Translations under genes and position numbers: made by a program
Shown: piece after piece, positions 1-9,906 of the stretch
Position numbering within the stretch: position 1 is the stretch's first letter
Layout of the letters: each line of letters opens with the position of its first letter
The notes under the pieces: model-generated
The model's input: only the letters and a program-made list of their open reading frames with translations
Databases searched by the model: none
What the model was told of the DNA's origin: nothing
Source of the DNA: Chaenocephalus aceratus
Lineage: Eukaryota; Chordata; Actinopteri; Perciformes; Channichthyidae
NCBI GenBank assembly: GCA_023974075.1
Contig: CM043792.1
Location: 10,645,456 to 10,709,455 of the forward strand
DNA: 64,000 bases
Direction of reading: 5' to 3'

Positions 1-560
1 TTTCAACAACACTCTCGTTTGCCCTGGGGCGAACTGAGTGCATGAGGGATGTACAGACAGTGCATGGATATCACTGACCCGTTTAGCGGATGCCAGGGCC
101 AGTAACAGCACTGTCTTGAGTGACAGATGTTTCATGTCAGCTCCCTCCAGGGGTTCAAATGGGGTCATTTTGAGCCCATTTAAAACCACTGCCAGGTCCC
201 ATAAGGGCACCAGCGACCTGGAGACAGGGAGGAGCCTGCGAGCTCCCTTCATAAAACGGCAAACCAAAGGTTGTTGGCTAGCCGTCTTACCCTCAAAGCC
301 CACATGGCATGCAGCAATAGCAGCCAGGTACACCTTGATCGTGGAAAAAGCTCTGTGTTTATCGATCAAGTTCTGTAGGAATGATAAATCACCCCGACAG
401 GACATTGAAAAGAGATGTGTCCTTCTTGAAGGCACCACTCCTCAAACACCCTCCACTTACAGTCGTAAGAGACCTGGTGGAGGAAGCTCTCGCACTCTTA
501 ATAGTGTTTATCACCTTCTGAGGGAGTCCCACTGTATTCAGATTGTACCACTCACGGGTC
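1..560 (-). pseudogene. DIRS tyrosine recombinase, N-terminal part, frameshifted
   Basis: Minus-strand translation gives a core-binding and early catalytic region: a helical segment ending STIKVYLAAIAACHVGFEG, then SLKTVLLLALASAKRVSDI followed by HALSV. The Arg in AKRVSD fits the first catalytic Arg of tyrosine recombinases (the R in 'A.RVSD' of DIRS and Ngaro enzymes). At least two frame changes occur, near 465 and 385 (one reading meets a stop just after a Tyr-Arg-Thr), so it is broken. The C-terminal H-x-x-R and Tyr region is left of the window. The enzyme would integrate the circular DNA copy of the element. The plus-strand open frame over the same bases is a shadow. Confidence 0.72.
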
Positions 561-2301
561 AGGCCCATAGTGCCCCGTGCTCTGGGCGTGGGTAAAGGAT
601 CCCCCCCCCGCCTGAGACAATCTGTCCCTGCGTGGTGGGGGCTGCCACGGCTGCCCGCACAACAGCTGATATATCCCCGCCAGCCCGTATATTGCGGGCT
701 AGGGTGGAAACATCAGAGTAAGTGTGTGGCGTTGCTCTTTCACTCTGGCCGGAGTTAAGGGGAACAGAACCAGGGGTGGGAACGTGTACAGAGGACCCGG
801 AGGTCAATCGTGTACGAGTGCGTCCCCGCCTAACGGTGCGTTTAAATCGTGCATTAAAGAGAACAGCTGTCATTGAGCATTTTCTCCCCTTGCGAACAGA
901 CTTAACGCGGCTCCGCCGTAACGCACCCACAGCGGACTCCCGATCCTTGGATGAGGAGTCCAGTCTGCATAGAGTGGTGCACCCTTTGACAGTAATTCTG
1001 TCCCTAGGTGCATAACACCCGGTACTTGTGTCGTTCTCAGAGTGAGGAGACGTCTGCCGCTCCAAGGGATCAGTCTGTGTGCCAGTGTGTGTGACTGGAG
1101 ACAACGCAATCTCCCCTGGCGGTTCATACACGATATCGTGTTGTCTATCCTCACGGGGACATGAAGTCCTCTGAGAGAAGGCAGGAAGCATTTTTGGGTG
1201 GGGAACACCGCTAAAAGCTCCGGGTAATTTACGCGTGCCCGCTGGAAGTCTCTGTTCTAGAGACCTCTCACCGGGCGACCCTCGTAAGTCCCCTGTCAGC
1301 CCGTCTGACCTGCGTCCGTGGTGACCACCTTCCGTGAAAGGACTGCACCCGTAGGCGCGTCCCGCACTGGAAAAGTCGGGTGTAGTGACACTACGCATTT
1401 CATAATCACCAAAACTCTCCGTAAGCCGTGGCGTTCGGGGTTTAGTTTTATTATGAGGCCCATGTTGAGCGGGTGCTTTACGAGGACATTTTCCTCCGTA
1501 ATCTGACTCCGCTCGGTGGGCATTATAGATAAAACCCTTCTTTCTAGGATAGAGATAACCTTTCTCTCCAGAATGTGGGTTGACTCTCTCTGGGTTTGTG
1601 AAAACAGATAAATTATAACTGTTTTGAGAAGCCCAGGCAGACATCGTGAGTATCTCCTGCTGTATGCTCCTTAGAGCCAGCTGGGATGTCACTCTTATGG
1701 CTCCGACCGGCACTGCGCATGTGCGTGACGGTGGTGCCCTTAAAGCCCCGGCCGGCACTGCGCATGTGTGTGGCGGTGGCTTCACGGACACGTCAATAAT
1801 CCGTCCTTTGAGAGATGCCGTAGCTGCTCTTGAAAGGGGAAGGATTGACGGGCCGTTCTTTACAGCTCTAGCCGGCACTGCGTACGCACGTGGCGGTAGT
1901 GCCCTTAAAGCCCCAACCGGCACTGCGCATGCGCGTGGCGGTGGTGCCTTCACAGACCCGTTTATTATCCGCCTTTTGAGAGAGGCCGTAGCTGCTCTCA
2001 GAAGGGGGTTTATGGTTAACGGACTGTTTATTGTCTTTCTTTTCATTTTTTTGAGCTGCGCCCTTGGCCGGAGCCTGGATGCGTCAGCGGAAAATGGTTT
2101 ATTCAGACAGAAAGATGTGACATATGTTTTATGCGGACTTGAGGATGACGTTGAGGCATCTCTCGAGTCGGCGGGAACACATTCACGGAGGGGAGAAGGA
2201 GGGGCTGTCACGCCGCTCGCTTCTTCTTCCTCGACTGCTGGCCGAAGTTCTTTGTTGGCTGAGCCTGAGCTGCAGCCGGAACCGGAGATTTTCTCAGCCA
2301 A
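559..2301 (-). CDS. DIRS gag-like ORF, C-terminal part
   Basis: A 580-codon open frame in the same frame as the upstream gag start (3388-4089), separated from it by frame changes in the tandem repeats. Its first 200 or so residues repeat modules such as ATASLKRRI, GSVKAPPP and AVPVGALRA. The rest is rich in Arg, Ser, Pro and Gly with no enzyme motif I recognise. It ends just before the recombinase begins, where RT/RNase H would be expected. The likely role is nucleocapsid-like packaging, inferred from position. The first Met here is arbitrary, because the true gag start is upstream. Confidence 0.5.
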   Translation of the reverse strand: MAEKISGSGCSSGSANKELRPAVEEEEASGVTAPPSPLRECVPADSRDASTSSSSPHKTYVTSFCLNKPFSADASRLRPRAQLKKMKRKTINSPLTINPLLRAATASLKRRIINGSVKAPPPRACAVPVGALRALPPRAYAVPARAVKNGPSILPLSRAATASLKGRIIDVSVKPPPHTCAVPAGALRAPPSRTCAVPVGAIRVTSQLALRSIQQEILTMSAWASQNSYNLSVFTNPERVNPHSGEKGYLYPRKKGFIYNAHRAESDYGGKCPRKAPAQHGPHNKTKPRTPRLTESFGDYEMRSVTTPDFSSAGRAYGCSPFTEGGHHGRRSDGLTGDLRGSPGERSLEQRLPAGTRKLPGAFSGVPHPKMLPAFSQRTSCPREDRQHDIVYEPPGEIALSPVTHTGTQTDPLERQTSPHSENDTSTGCYAPRDRITVKGCTTLCRLDSSSKDRESAVGALRRSRVKSVRKGRKCSMTAVLFNARFKRTVRRGRTRTRLTSGSSVHVPTPGSVPLNSGQSERATPHTYSDVSTLARNIRAGGDISAVVRAAVAAPTTQGQIVSGGGGILYPRPEHGALWA

Positions 2302-3390
2302 CTTGCCCTCGTCTCCAGCCTGGGCTGGGGACTCGGGATGGGCTGCGACCTCTGCGTCTTCGGTGTTTTAAACCGAGCAGAGTTCGAGGCAGCTTGGGTG
2401 TCGTGAGTATCTCCTGCTGCATGCTCCTTAGAGCCAGCTGAGATGTCACGCTTACAGCTCCAGCCGGCACTGCGCGTGGCGGTGGTGCCTTCACAGACCC
2501 GTCAATAATCCGCCTTTTGAGAGATGCCGTTGCTGCTCTCAAAAGGGGAGAAAATTGGTTTTTATTGATTTTCTATTCATTTTTCTGAGCTGCGCCCTCG
2601 GCCCTCGGCCTGGATGCGTCAGCGGCAAATGTTTAATGACAGAGGAATCAACCAACGTGTGACATGTGTTTGTGCGGACTTGAGGATGGCGTTTAGGCAT
2701 CTCTCGAGGCGGCGGGAACACATTCACGGAGGGGAGAAGGAGGGGCTGTCACGCCGCTCGCTTCTTCTTCCTCGACTGCTGGCCGAAATTCTGGGTTGGC
2801 TGAGCCTGAGCTGCAGCCGAAACCGGAGATTTTCTCGGCCAACTTGCCCTCGTCTCCAGCCTGGGCTGGGGACTCGGGATGGGCTGCGACCTCTGCGTCT
2901 TCGGTGTTTTAAACCGAGCAGAGTTCGAGGCAGCTTGGGTGTCGTGAGTATCTCCTGCTGCATGCTCCTTAGAGCCAGCTGAGATGTCACGCTTACAGCT
3001 CCAGCCGGCACTGCGTGTGGCGGTGGTGCCTTCACAGACCCGTCAATAATCCGCCTTTTGAGAGATGCCGTTGCTGCTCTCAAAAGGGGAGAAAATTGGT
3101 TTTATTGATTTTCTATTCATTTTTTTGAGCTGCGCCCTCGGCCCTCGGCCTGGATGCGTCAGCGGCAAATGTTTAATGACAGAGGAATCAACCAACGTGT
3201 GACATGTGTTTGTGCGGACTTGAGGATGGCGTTTAGGCATCTCTCGAGGCGGCTGGAACACATTCACGGAGGGGAGAAGGAGGGGCTGTCACGCCGCTCG
3301 CTTCTTCTTCCTCGACTGCTGGCCGAAATTCTGGGTTGGCTGAGCCTGAGCTGCAGCCGGAACCGGAGATTTTCTCGGCCAACTTGTCTA
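1643..3390. repeat. Tandem repeat of about 540 bp inside the DIRS gag
   Basis: Three successive copies begin with gtcgtgagtatctcctgctg near 1643, 2399 and 2941. The block ttctcggccaacttg recurs at about 2291, 2832 and 3372, giving a period of 540-542 bp. The first copy is longer, about 756 bp, because a 45-bp module is multiplied inside it. The last copy is partial. Copies differ by scattered bases and small indels, so the reading frame is not kept throughout. Confidence 0.9.
1700..1960. repeat. 45-bp sub-repeat within the first 540-bp copy
   Basis: The block ccggcactgcgcatg followed by a tggcggtggtg-like stretch occurs at about 1707, 1752, 1872 and 1917. These are two pairs each spaced exactly 45 bp, so each unit adds 15 codons and keeps frame. 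Single occurrences at 2464 and 3005 in the other two copies suggest the ancestral unit had one. Confidence 0.8.
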
Positions 3391-4089
3391 GTCTGGCCGC
3401 AGCGCGCTGACACACGGCTTGTAGGTCCATACTGAGACAGGGCGAAGCTGGTGTGCTATCGCCGAGAGAGCAGCCATCGCTCCCGGCTTTGCAGCCTGAG
3501 CTGGTGACACGAAGACGTCGTCTTCTTGCTCATCCGAGTCAGACAGGAAGAACTCTTCGTCCTCCATGTAGTCTAACTCCAGGACATCTTCCGCGGGTGA
3601 AACCATGGTGAGGTCCAGTCGGGAGCCCCAGCTTGGTATAGCGTGGGGCCCCGTTCCCGCGTTTCTTGCCGCCACCGGATCTCGGCCTGATATGGCGCGG
3701 GATTCCGGTTCTGCGGGTGCCGCTGTCGGTGAGCCCCAGACCGCAGTGAGGGGCTCCATCTCTGTGGCAGACGTCCCCGTGTCTTGATTGCCGGTCGGCG
3801 GATCAGTGGACATGAGGGGGTCCCGTCCCGACAGGTTAACTTGTTGCGCTAACCTTCGGTGGAGGCTCTTCACGGTGAGGCGGGCACAATGTCCGCACGA
3901 GCCGGGGTTGTCGATGGCCTCCTGGGCGTGTTCCAGCCCGAGGCAGGACGAACAGATCTGGTGTGAGTCTGTGCCTGACACTTTCAACCCGCAACCGCAG
4001 CGCCGAGCCTCCGAGTTCCTGACTCCTCTGGTGTGAGGGGGAGAGGCATCCATCTCGTTCGCCGTGAGGCGTGGAGAGGGTCTGCTCAT
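3388..4089 (-). CDS. DIRS gag-like protein, N-terminal part
   Basis: A 233-codon open frame starting at an ATG near the element's right-hand leader. Residues about 30-80 carry paired cysteines: CGCG, then D-x-H-x2-C-x2-CLG-x2-HA, then C-x2-C and a basic LHRRL. I recognise this arrangement from gag-like proteins of fish DIRS elements. An acidic, Ser/Asp-rich stretch follows (MEDEEFFLSDSDEQEDD). The frame meets a stop at 3388-3390, where a neighbouring frame (near 3430) continues into the repeated AEKISGSG module, so a frameshift cut the original gag here. Its role would be particle or RNP assembly. Confidence 0.65.
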   Translation of the reverse strand: MSRPSPRLTANEMDASPPHTRGVRNSEARRCGCGLKVSGTDSHQICSSCLGLEHAQEAIDNPGSCGHCARLTVKSLHRRLAQQVNLSGRDPLMSTDPPTGNQDTGTSATEMEPLTAVWGSPTAAPAEPESRAISGRDPVAARNAGTGPHAIPSWGSRLDLTMVSPAEDVLELDYMEDEEFFLSDSDEQEDDVFVSPAQAAKPGAMAALSAIAHQLRPVSVWTYKPCVSALRPD

Positions 4090-4655
4090 GACAGGTACGT
4101 TCGAGAAAAAAATGTTTACCGATCTGTCTTTAATCCGGGGGAAAAAGGACAGCGTGGGTCTTTTTCTCTCAAGGATATTACCTGGTATGGTAATATTCCT
4201 GTAATCCTTTTCTCCTCCGTGGAAGAGAGAAGAAAAAAAAAGTGTCCTCGCTACCGTGGTGTCGGTAGTGAGGGAAAAAACACAAGTTAGCGACTGGTGT
4301 GTTGCTAACTTGAAGTCAAAACCTTACCTTACTCCAGAGGAAGAACGGCGAGGTTGACTATAATACTCTTCTGTGAGAGAATCGGGTAGCCGGCTAACGC
4401 CCGTCGACCGAAATTAGCTTTGGGTTCAGTCTGTGGACTGTTAAGCTAGCCCGGCTACCGTTCGAGATGTGCTCTGAAGCGAGAAGAGGTGTTTGAATGA
4501 CGCATGCGTCGTGGCGCAGGCTACTTATAGGGGGTGATTTCCCCTGACGTTGACGTCAAGAATCACCGGCCAATCAGGATTGGCGTAATGAGATTGATGC
4601 TTCTGTTTGCTCCGCGATGAGGCGCATACCATAGTGAGACATCGAACGGAGTGTT
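4090..4655 (-). promoter_or_regulatory. DIRS leader and terminal region
   Basis: GC-rich sequence between the gag start and the right end of the element. It contains a TGACG-rich patch (tgacgttgacgtca near 4545, a CRE-like site), an acgcatgcgt palindrome near 4500 and the block accatagtgagacatcgaac near 4629. The last resembles the terminal inverted repeat of fish DIRS elements. It probably holds the promoter and one terminal repeat. The partner terminal and internal complementary regions lie left of the window. Confidence 0.5.
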
Positions 4656-4689
4656 ATGAATGAGAACACATATTTTCAACTCTGTCAAC

Positions 4690-4872
4690 CCATAAGCCCC
4701 CCCCCCTCTCAATCAACTTCCTCTTGACTGCCTTTTTATTTATTTTGTATTTATTTTACTATACTTACTTGTTTGCCTGTCCTTGTTTGTCTACCCTCCC
4801 TCATACTGTAAAGCGTCTTTGAGTTGTGAAAAGCGCTATATAAATAAAATGCATTATTATTATTATTATTAT
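4690..4872 (+). mobile_element. LINE-like 3' tail with (att)n
   Basis: A short T-rich stretch ends in gaaaagcgctatataaataa followed by an att microsatellite. This is the usual 3' end of L2-like non-LTR retrotransposons in fish; a similar gcgcttt...(att)n tail follows the RT fragment near 33130. No coding part remains. Confidence 0.55.
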
Positions 4873-5289
4873 GATGATAAACTGAAGCAATTTCTAAATT
4901 AACCCAATTAAGTGAGTTTTAAATATCGTCCTACTTAGTTGATAAGGAAATTATGAAGAGGAACAAATTAAATGATTTGAAAATGATATCTATGTAGGCG
5001 CTGACGCTGTTGGCGGTTCTAGTGTTAACAGAAATGTAAATTAAATATGTGTAATGGCAAATGCCATATATGATTTTCTTACCTGGAATTCTGCCTTTTG
5101 GAACAGACTTCTTGAGTCCTAGCTATATTGTCTGCAGTTCTAGGGTTAATATGAATCTAATATGATTGTCATTGGTCTCAATTAGATTTCAAATGATTAA
5201 CTGTGTATGTAATGAAGATCATAGTGTGGGTTAAATCCATTTTCATAACCACTGTCTTTTAACTGATTTAAATGCGGAAACTGGGCTTA
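4873..5289. other. No recognisable feature
   Basis: AT-rich sequence with no open frame of note and no clear repeat that I can name. It separates the LINE tail from the hAT remnant. Confidence 0.5.
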
Positions 5290-5425
5290 TTCATCAGAAT
5301 TGTGTATGACTTGATTTGACTTGCTTGACTCTCACCACAGTGACTTGGGACTTGCTTGATACTTGTAGGTCAAGACTTGAGACTTGCTCATGACTTGCAC
5401 ATGTAGGACTTACTCCCACCTCTGG
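5290..5425. repeat. Degenerate gacttg-rich repeat
   Basis: The hexamer-like motif gacttg or acttgc recurs about ten times (gacttgcttgactc, gacttgggacttgc, gacttgagacttgc and so on). It replaces the expected 3' end of the hAT transposase, so it is probably the edge of another repeat that truncated it. Confidence 0.6.
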
Positions 5426-6884
5426 TGTTTTCAAACTGTGCAAGTGCTCCCTGACATCATTTTTCACATTATTTGGAAGCTGCATTTCCGCGGTGTCCAA
5501 AAAATCTGATAAGTTTGCAAACGAGTCATAGTTTGACTGCTCCAGGCGCCTGGCCCACATCTCCATCTTCTTGATTGTAGCTTCAACTTTGTCTTGCACG
5601 TGAAAAAGTGTCACTGACTTCCCCTGAAGACTCCGATTGAGTCCATTCAAATGCTCAAAAATATCTGCCAGGTATGCCAACTTGGCAAGCCACGGGGCAT
5701 CACTGAAGCGATCTGAAAGTTCAAATTTTGAGTCAAGTAAAAACATTCTCACTTCATCGCGCAACTCGTAGCACGTAGCACTCAAGCACCTTTCCTCTCG
5801 ATAGCCACCGGACCTCGTGTGCAGAAGTAATTGCCGGTGATCACTGCCCATCTCATCGCATAAAACGGCAAACAACCGGGCATTCAGTGGACGGGCCTTG
5901 ATAAAATTGACCGTTCGTACTGCTTCATCCAGAACAGTTTTGAGATCAGGAGGCATTTTTTTGGCTGCGAGAGCCTCCCTGTGGATGCTGCAGTGGATTG
6001 ATTTAGTTTGTGGAGCCACTGCTTGTACCATTTAAACAAGCCCACTGTGTCGGCCTAACATGACTGCTGCCCCGTCTGTGCTAATGCCCACGCATTTTGA
6101 CCAATCAATCCCATGTTCCTCTGCAGTTGTGCGTGTTGGCAAACATTTACAAAAGAGAAAGTCCTCCTCTATTTCTCCGTTGTGTTCATACCTTACGTAT
6201 GAGAGCAGGTTGGCAAGGTTAGCTATGTCAGTTGATTCATCCAACTGTAGTGCAAAAAATCGACTGGCTTTTATCCGCGCTATTAGCTGGTCATTCACAT
6301 TGCTGGCCATTTCCTCAATTCTGCGCTGTACGGTGCTGTCTGACAATGGAATCAAGTCCATTTGATTGCATGCCTTTTCACCCAGCATAACACCCACCGC
6401 CACCTTAATTGATGGCAGCAACACCTCCTCACCGAGTGTATGCGCTTTCCCATTTTTTGCGATAATTCTTGACAATCTGTATGAGACTTCCACTGCTTTA
6501 GCATTGTTGCTACCTGTAGATGTGGATTTCATGATGTTCTTGCTACTGTGAAATTCTTGGAGCTTGTTTTTAAAAAACTCAACTGGCTTGGACTTCAATT
6601 CTCCATGCTTTGTCTCAAGGTGACGGCGAAGATTAGCTGGTTTTAGGCTCTCGTTAGCCAGTGTCTCGTAGCACAGAACGCATAATGGCAAAGGCTCATC
6701 TTCGGTGCCTGTGTATGTAAATCCCAGTTCCAAGTATTTCACATTGTATTTTCGCTTAATCTTCACTTTCTTTGTTTTTTTTTCGCGGAATCTGGCTTGT
6801 AGATGCCTCCGACTCACTCTCATGATCTTCATTAATGTTAACATATTTTCTCTTCAGACCACCTGATGCTAGCCACCGATCCAT
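5425..6884 (-). pseudogene. hAT transposase (ZBED5/SCAND3-like), broken and C-terminally truncated
   Basis: The likely start is the ATG at 6884 (MDRWLASGG). A BED-type zinc finger follows: C-V-L-C, then N-L-R-R-H-x4-H. The transposase core comes next, with FALQLDESTD (first catalytic Asp), GISTDGAAVM (second Asp) and a SIHCSIHREAL segment typical of this hAT group. Three lesions are visible: a slip in a nine-A run near 6771-6783, a TAA stop at about 6032, and loss of the hAT dimerisation end with the catalytic Glu beyond about 5425. The enzyme would excise and insert hAT elements. ZBED5/SCAND3-like host genes descend from this group, but the lesions rule out a working gene. Confidence 0.85.
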
Positions 6885-7431
6885 GTTTGTGGTTTTGCAC
6901 GTACACGTGGGAAGATGAGAGCTCTCACTTGCACTCTGCTTTTCCGCAGCGCAGCCCCCCCTCCCTCCAGCTGAAATTATGAATGTAAAGCTTATATTAA
7001 TCATAAGTAACACGGCAGGGTTTGTTTTCAAGTCATGGCTTTCATAATACTAAACTTGTTTCGGCAAATTCAGATGATAAATACAACTTTGAAGCTTGTA
7101 ACGGAATAATTACAAGCGGAAAACAGGAGCAACTTAACGTCACAGGCAGCAGGCATAACAACAGCCGGTGTTTCTCGTGTGTGTTTTCCCCGGGAAACAA
7201 ACACAAAAAAATACACAAACGCACACACAGTCATTATATAATGTGACATTCTCTCTCTCTCGCTCTCAAAACAAACAAAATAAATTCCCAAAGTTGTCCT
7301 GAAATGTACTTATTAAATAAACGAAACGAAAAATATAGCCTACTTATGCAAACAATATTCTGATTATACAAGCATGGTGAATAAACAAATCTTGTATGCA
7401 CACCGCTTCGGCATTATTCCTGGCGCGCGCG

Positions 7432-7462
<31 letters not shown>

Positions 7463-7770
7463 ACGGTGCTGCCCCTCACACACACAGGCTTCAAATCAAG
7501 TTGCATAAATGCTTGAGCTACGTCATTGCAAATAAGTAGACAGCGCTGCTCCTCTCCCTCACACACAGGCTGTTTTCGTAATGTTTACAACAAATACACA
7601 CTTGCAACTGATAACACTGGCAATGATTTTATATGTATTACTATTCAAATATATTCGATGGAGCAAGTCACATATGAGGTGGTCTCCAAAAATCCTTAAT
7701 AATAAAAAGTGGATTTTTTTCAGCTTTTGTCCACGGACCACCTGCAGTACCTCCGCGGACCACCAGTGAT
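6885..7770. other. 5' flank of the hAT element, no gene
   Basis: AT-rich sequence between the transposase start and the hAT terminus, presumably the 5' untranslated part of the element. It includes a CA microsatellite at 7437-7465 and a short ctctct tract near 7250. Open frames here are short and without motifs. Confidence 0.5.
7437..7465. repeat. (CA)n microsatellite
   Basis: About 14 CA units in a row. Confidence 0.95.
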
Positions 7771-7797
7771 CCGCGGACCACAGTTTGAGAACCGCTG
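7771..7797 (-). mobile_element. hAT terminal inverted repeat (5' end of the element)
   Basis: On the minus strand the end reads cagcggttctcaaactgtgg, the classic CAG-N-GG-TTCTCAA start of hAT elements. It lies about 0.9 kb upstream of the transposase start and in the right orientation to be its 5' terminus. No matching left TIR is seen near 5.3 kb, which agrees with the 3' truncation. Confidence 0.7.
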
Positions 7798-8045
7798 CTG
7801 TAGAGCACATGTGTTTAAAAAGCAGGAAATAAAAAAAGGAACTCACCTTGTGATAAACCAGCAAGAGAAAAAGCATTTGAGCTCCATACTGTTTCAGAAA
7901 TAATCCTTGATGTGGTTTAGAACATGATGGCGTTTTATCACAGCAGAATTTAACTTTATATCCGGTAGAATTCTGATCAGGCATTAGCTCTGCCTCCCCG
8001 CGTTTCTCTAACAGTGCTGCAAAAGAGGGGTATGAGCAGTATGAG

Positions 8046-9047
8046 TAGTGCTGCGTACCTGGACTCACATTCAGGTTCAGGTCCGGACTCAAGTCCAGAG
8101 GTTCAGGTTCAGGTCCGGACTTATAAGTCCGGACCTGAACCCATGGCTTGTGCCAAGTTGTGTGACTAAAGTGAACTTATTGTGAGCTAATTATCAATTG
8201 AAATTAACTCATAATCAACTCAAATTCAAACTCGTCAGGTTTATTGTGCTCTCTTCCAACTTGTGTCTACATTTCTCTACAAAGTACAAATGTAAAAAAA
8301 ACACTTTTTGCCACTTAGTCTACAAATGACTTATGACAGCAACTACAGTGAACTACTACAAAGTTCAAACGTTTATTTCATTTACCAAACTAAAGTAACC
8401 AAACAGTCCCTGAGCTGATTGAGCCTAAATCCCTAAAATCCCCTAAAACGTTGCTGAAAGGTAGAGTGTACTATACGCATTACACTATTACACACCTACT
8501 ATACAGTATACACTGTAGTGACTGTACAGTCAGAGTGTACTGTACTGTCTGTACACCATGTATTTTCTACAACTCTACATGTGTACATTATACAGTACAT
8601 ACTATACATAGTGATGTACATACTGTTAGAAATTAAAATCAATGTTGATATGGCGTAATTTTGAATTAAATACACTATTTAATTTAAATCAATTTTATTC
8701 TGAAATAACCGGAAGTTCACACTATTAACTTAATACTTTTATTCTGAAAATTATTCACTTCCGGTTAGCATTAGCATGTGGCGAAATGCTACGTTTTCAA
8801 ACCGTGCAACGAAGGTGAAACGACATGTGATGTTGTACACTGAGCACACTGGGATTAGCACTCATTTATTGACGCTGAATAACGTTTATCAGGGAATGTT
8901 TAAATAACCACAGACACCAGAATATACGTAAGTGCTAGTTTTTTTGCGAGTCCAAGTACCGGTTCCCGGCGTTCCGGTTTTAACCGGACTTGAACCGAAA
9001 CTTTTTACAAGTCCAGTACCGGTTCGGCGTACCGGTACGCAGCACTA
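8046..9047. mobile_element. hAT-type MITE with 8-bp target duplication
   Basis: A 1002-bp non-coding element with ends tagtgctgcgtacc and its inverse ggtacgcagcacta. It is flanked by the perfect 8-bp direct repeat agtatgag at 8038-8045 and 9048-9055. The 8-bp duplication and the TIR place it with hAT. The subterminal regions are rich in accggt and gtccgga (aggtccggactcaagtcc on the left, caagtccagtaccggttc on the right). The centre holds a tacagta-rich stretch (8460-8620). No transposase. Confidence 0.88.
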
Positions 9048-9123
9048 AGTATGAGGCATGGCTACAATGGGTGATCTGTTTAGTATTTTTTAGCAAAAAT
9101 CTTCAAAGACTGGTTTTGTATAG

Positions 9124-9184
9124 CAGTGACGTGCGGTGAGGTTCATGGCTGGTGAGGCTCTGCCTCCCTGACTGCACGTCGCTG
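9124..9184. mobile_element. 61-bp micro-MITE (hAT-like)
   Basis: The ends are cagtgacgtgcggtgagg and ctgcacgtcgctg, inverse of each other over cag-gacgtgc. The perfect 8-bp direct repeat ttgtatag flanks it at 9116-9123 and 9185-9192. The same end sequence (gtgaggttcatggctggtga) recurs near 47778 in a longer element, so this is a very short deletion derivative. Confidence 0.8.
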
Positions 9185-9192
9185 TTGTATAG

Positions 9193-9242
9193 GTATGGCC
9201 CTACAATATATGTTTCCAATATAGCATAATAGGTCCACTTTA
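9193..9242. mobile_element. MITE terminus (ggacctattatgc family)
   Basis: The stretch ending gcataataggtccactttaa matches the right end of another copy at about 49620-49641. Only the terminal part is clear here. The 61-bp and 1002-bp hAT derivatives lie to its left and may sit inside the same element. Confidence 0.5.
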
Positions 9243-9906
9243 AGATGATCGATGGCTACTGCCATATTTGCAAAATGTGCCTCTGAAACTTGACAAGTGT
9301 GTGTTTCAAGGCTTATCAATTAACAACAGGAGGGGACACAGACATAAGACCAGCTATTAAATAAAGCTCTTCTGACCTTAGCTGTCATGTGGGTATATTA
9401 ATGCTGCCCATTATGGACAAAAGCAATTTTCACCCATTTATTAATGATATGTTTTCAATTTGATAACACCAGTGTACACAGTTTAATACTGGCATCTTCT
9501 AATTATGGGAAATAATTAAACGTCTTTTAAAAATTCCCAGTAGAGACGTGCCATAGAAAATGTTGCGAAACCCGTTCGAGTCCAATTTTGGATAGTCTGC
9601 CCTGGTTTCATTCCATTTCATAGAACTGTTTGGCGCTCGGCGTAACCTTGGCGCACTGCCACTCCAACATCCAATCATAGAGCTTGAGGACTAATCACAG
9701 GGTTTGTCAAGCAAAGCGGATGTAGTCCCAAACGATAGCTGAGGTTTATGGGTAGTGTAGTGTCTTCGGCCATCCTAAACTCCCCAAAAACTATTTGTTT
9801 TTCCGAATCGAAGGTTAAAAACACAAAATCATTGTACACAATGTAAACCAATCAATGTTGTGTAATTAACAAGGATAAACTGATGTGTTTTAGTCGACGA
9901 GTAATG

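Larger units (their letters stand above)
1..4655 (-). mobile_element. DIRS-like tyrosine-recombinase retrotransposon, RT-less and cut by window edge
   Basis: Read on the minus strand, this holds a DIRS-type gag start (4089-3388), a long gag continuation (to 559) and part of a tyrosine recombinase (about 560-1). DIRS elements normally carry gag, then RT/RNase H, then recombinase, and integrate by recombination without a target duplication. No RT or RNase H motif is found between gag and recombinase, so this looks like an internally deleted copy dependent on other elements. The right end, near 4655, has a GC-rich leader ending in a gagacatc-type terminal segment. The left end is outside the window. 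Family assignment rests on the gag Cys pattern and the recombinase. Confidence 0.75.

Noticed and set aside
38..595. 185-codon plus-strand open frame
   Set aside because: It is the antisense shadow of the DIRS tyrosine recombinase, whose minus-strand translation has recognisable motifs.
1646..2371. 241-codon plus-strand open frame across the DIRS repeats
   Set aside because: Antisense to the gag repeat region; its internal repetition only mirrors the tandem DNA repeats.
7559..8092. 177-codon minus-strand open frame
   Set aside because: It crosses the hAT terminus and the boundary of the next MITE, so it cannot be one gene; no motif.
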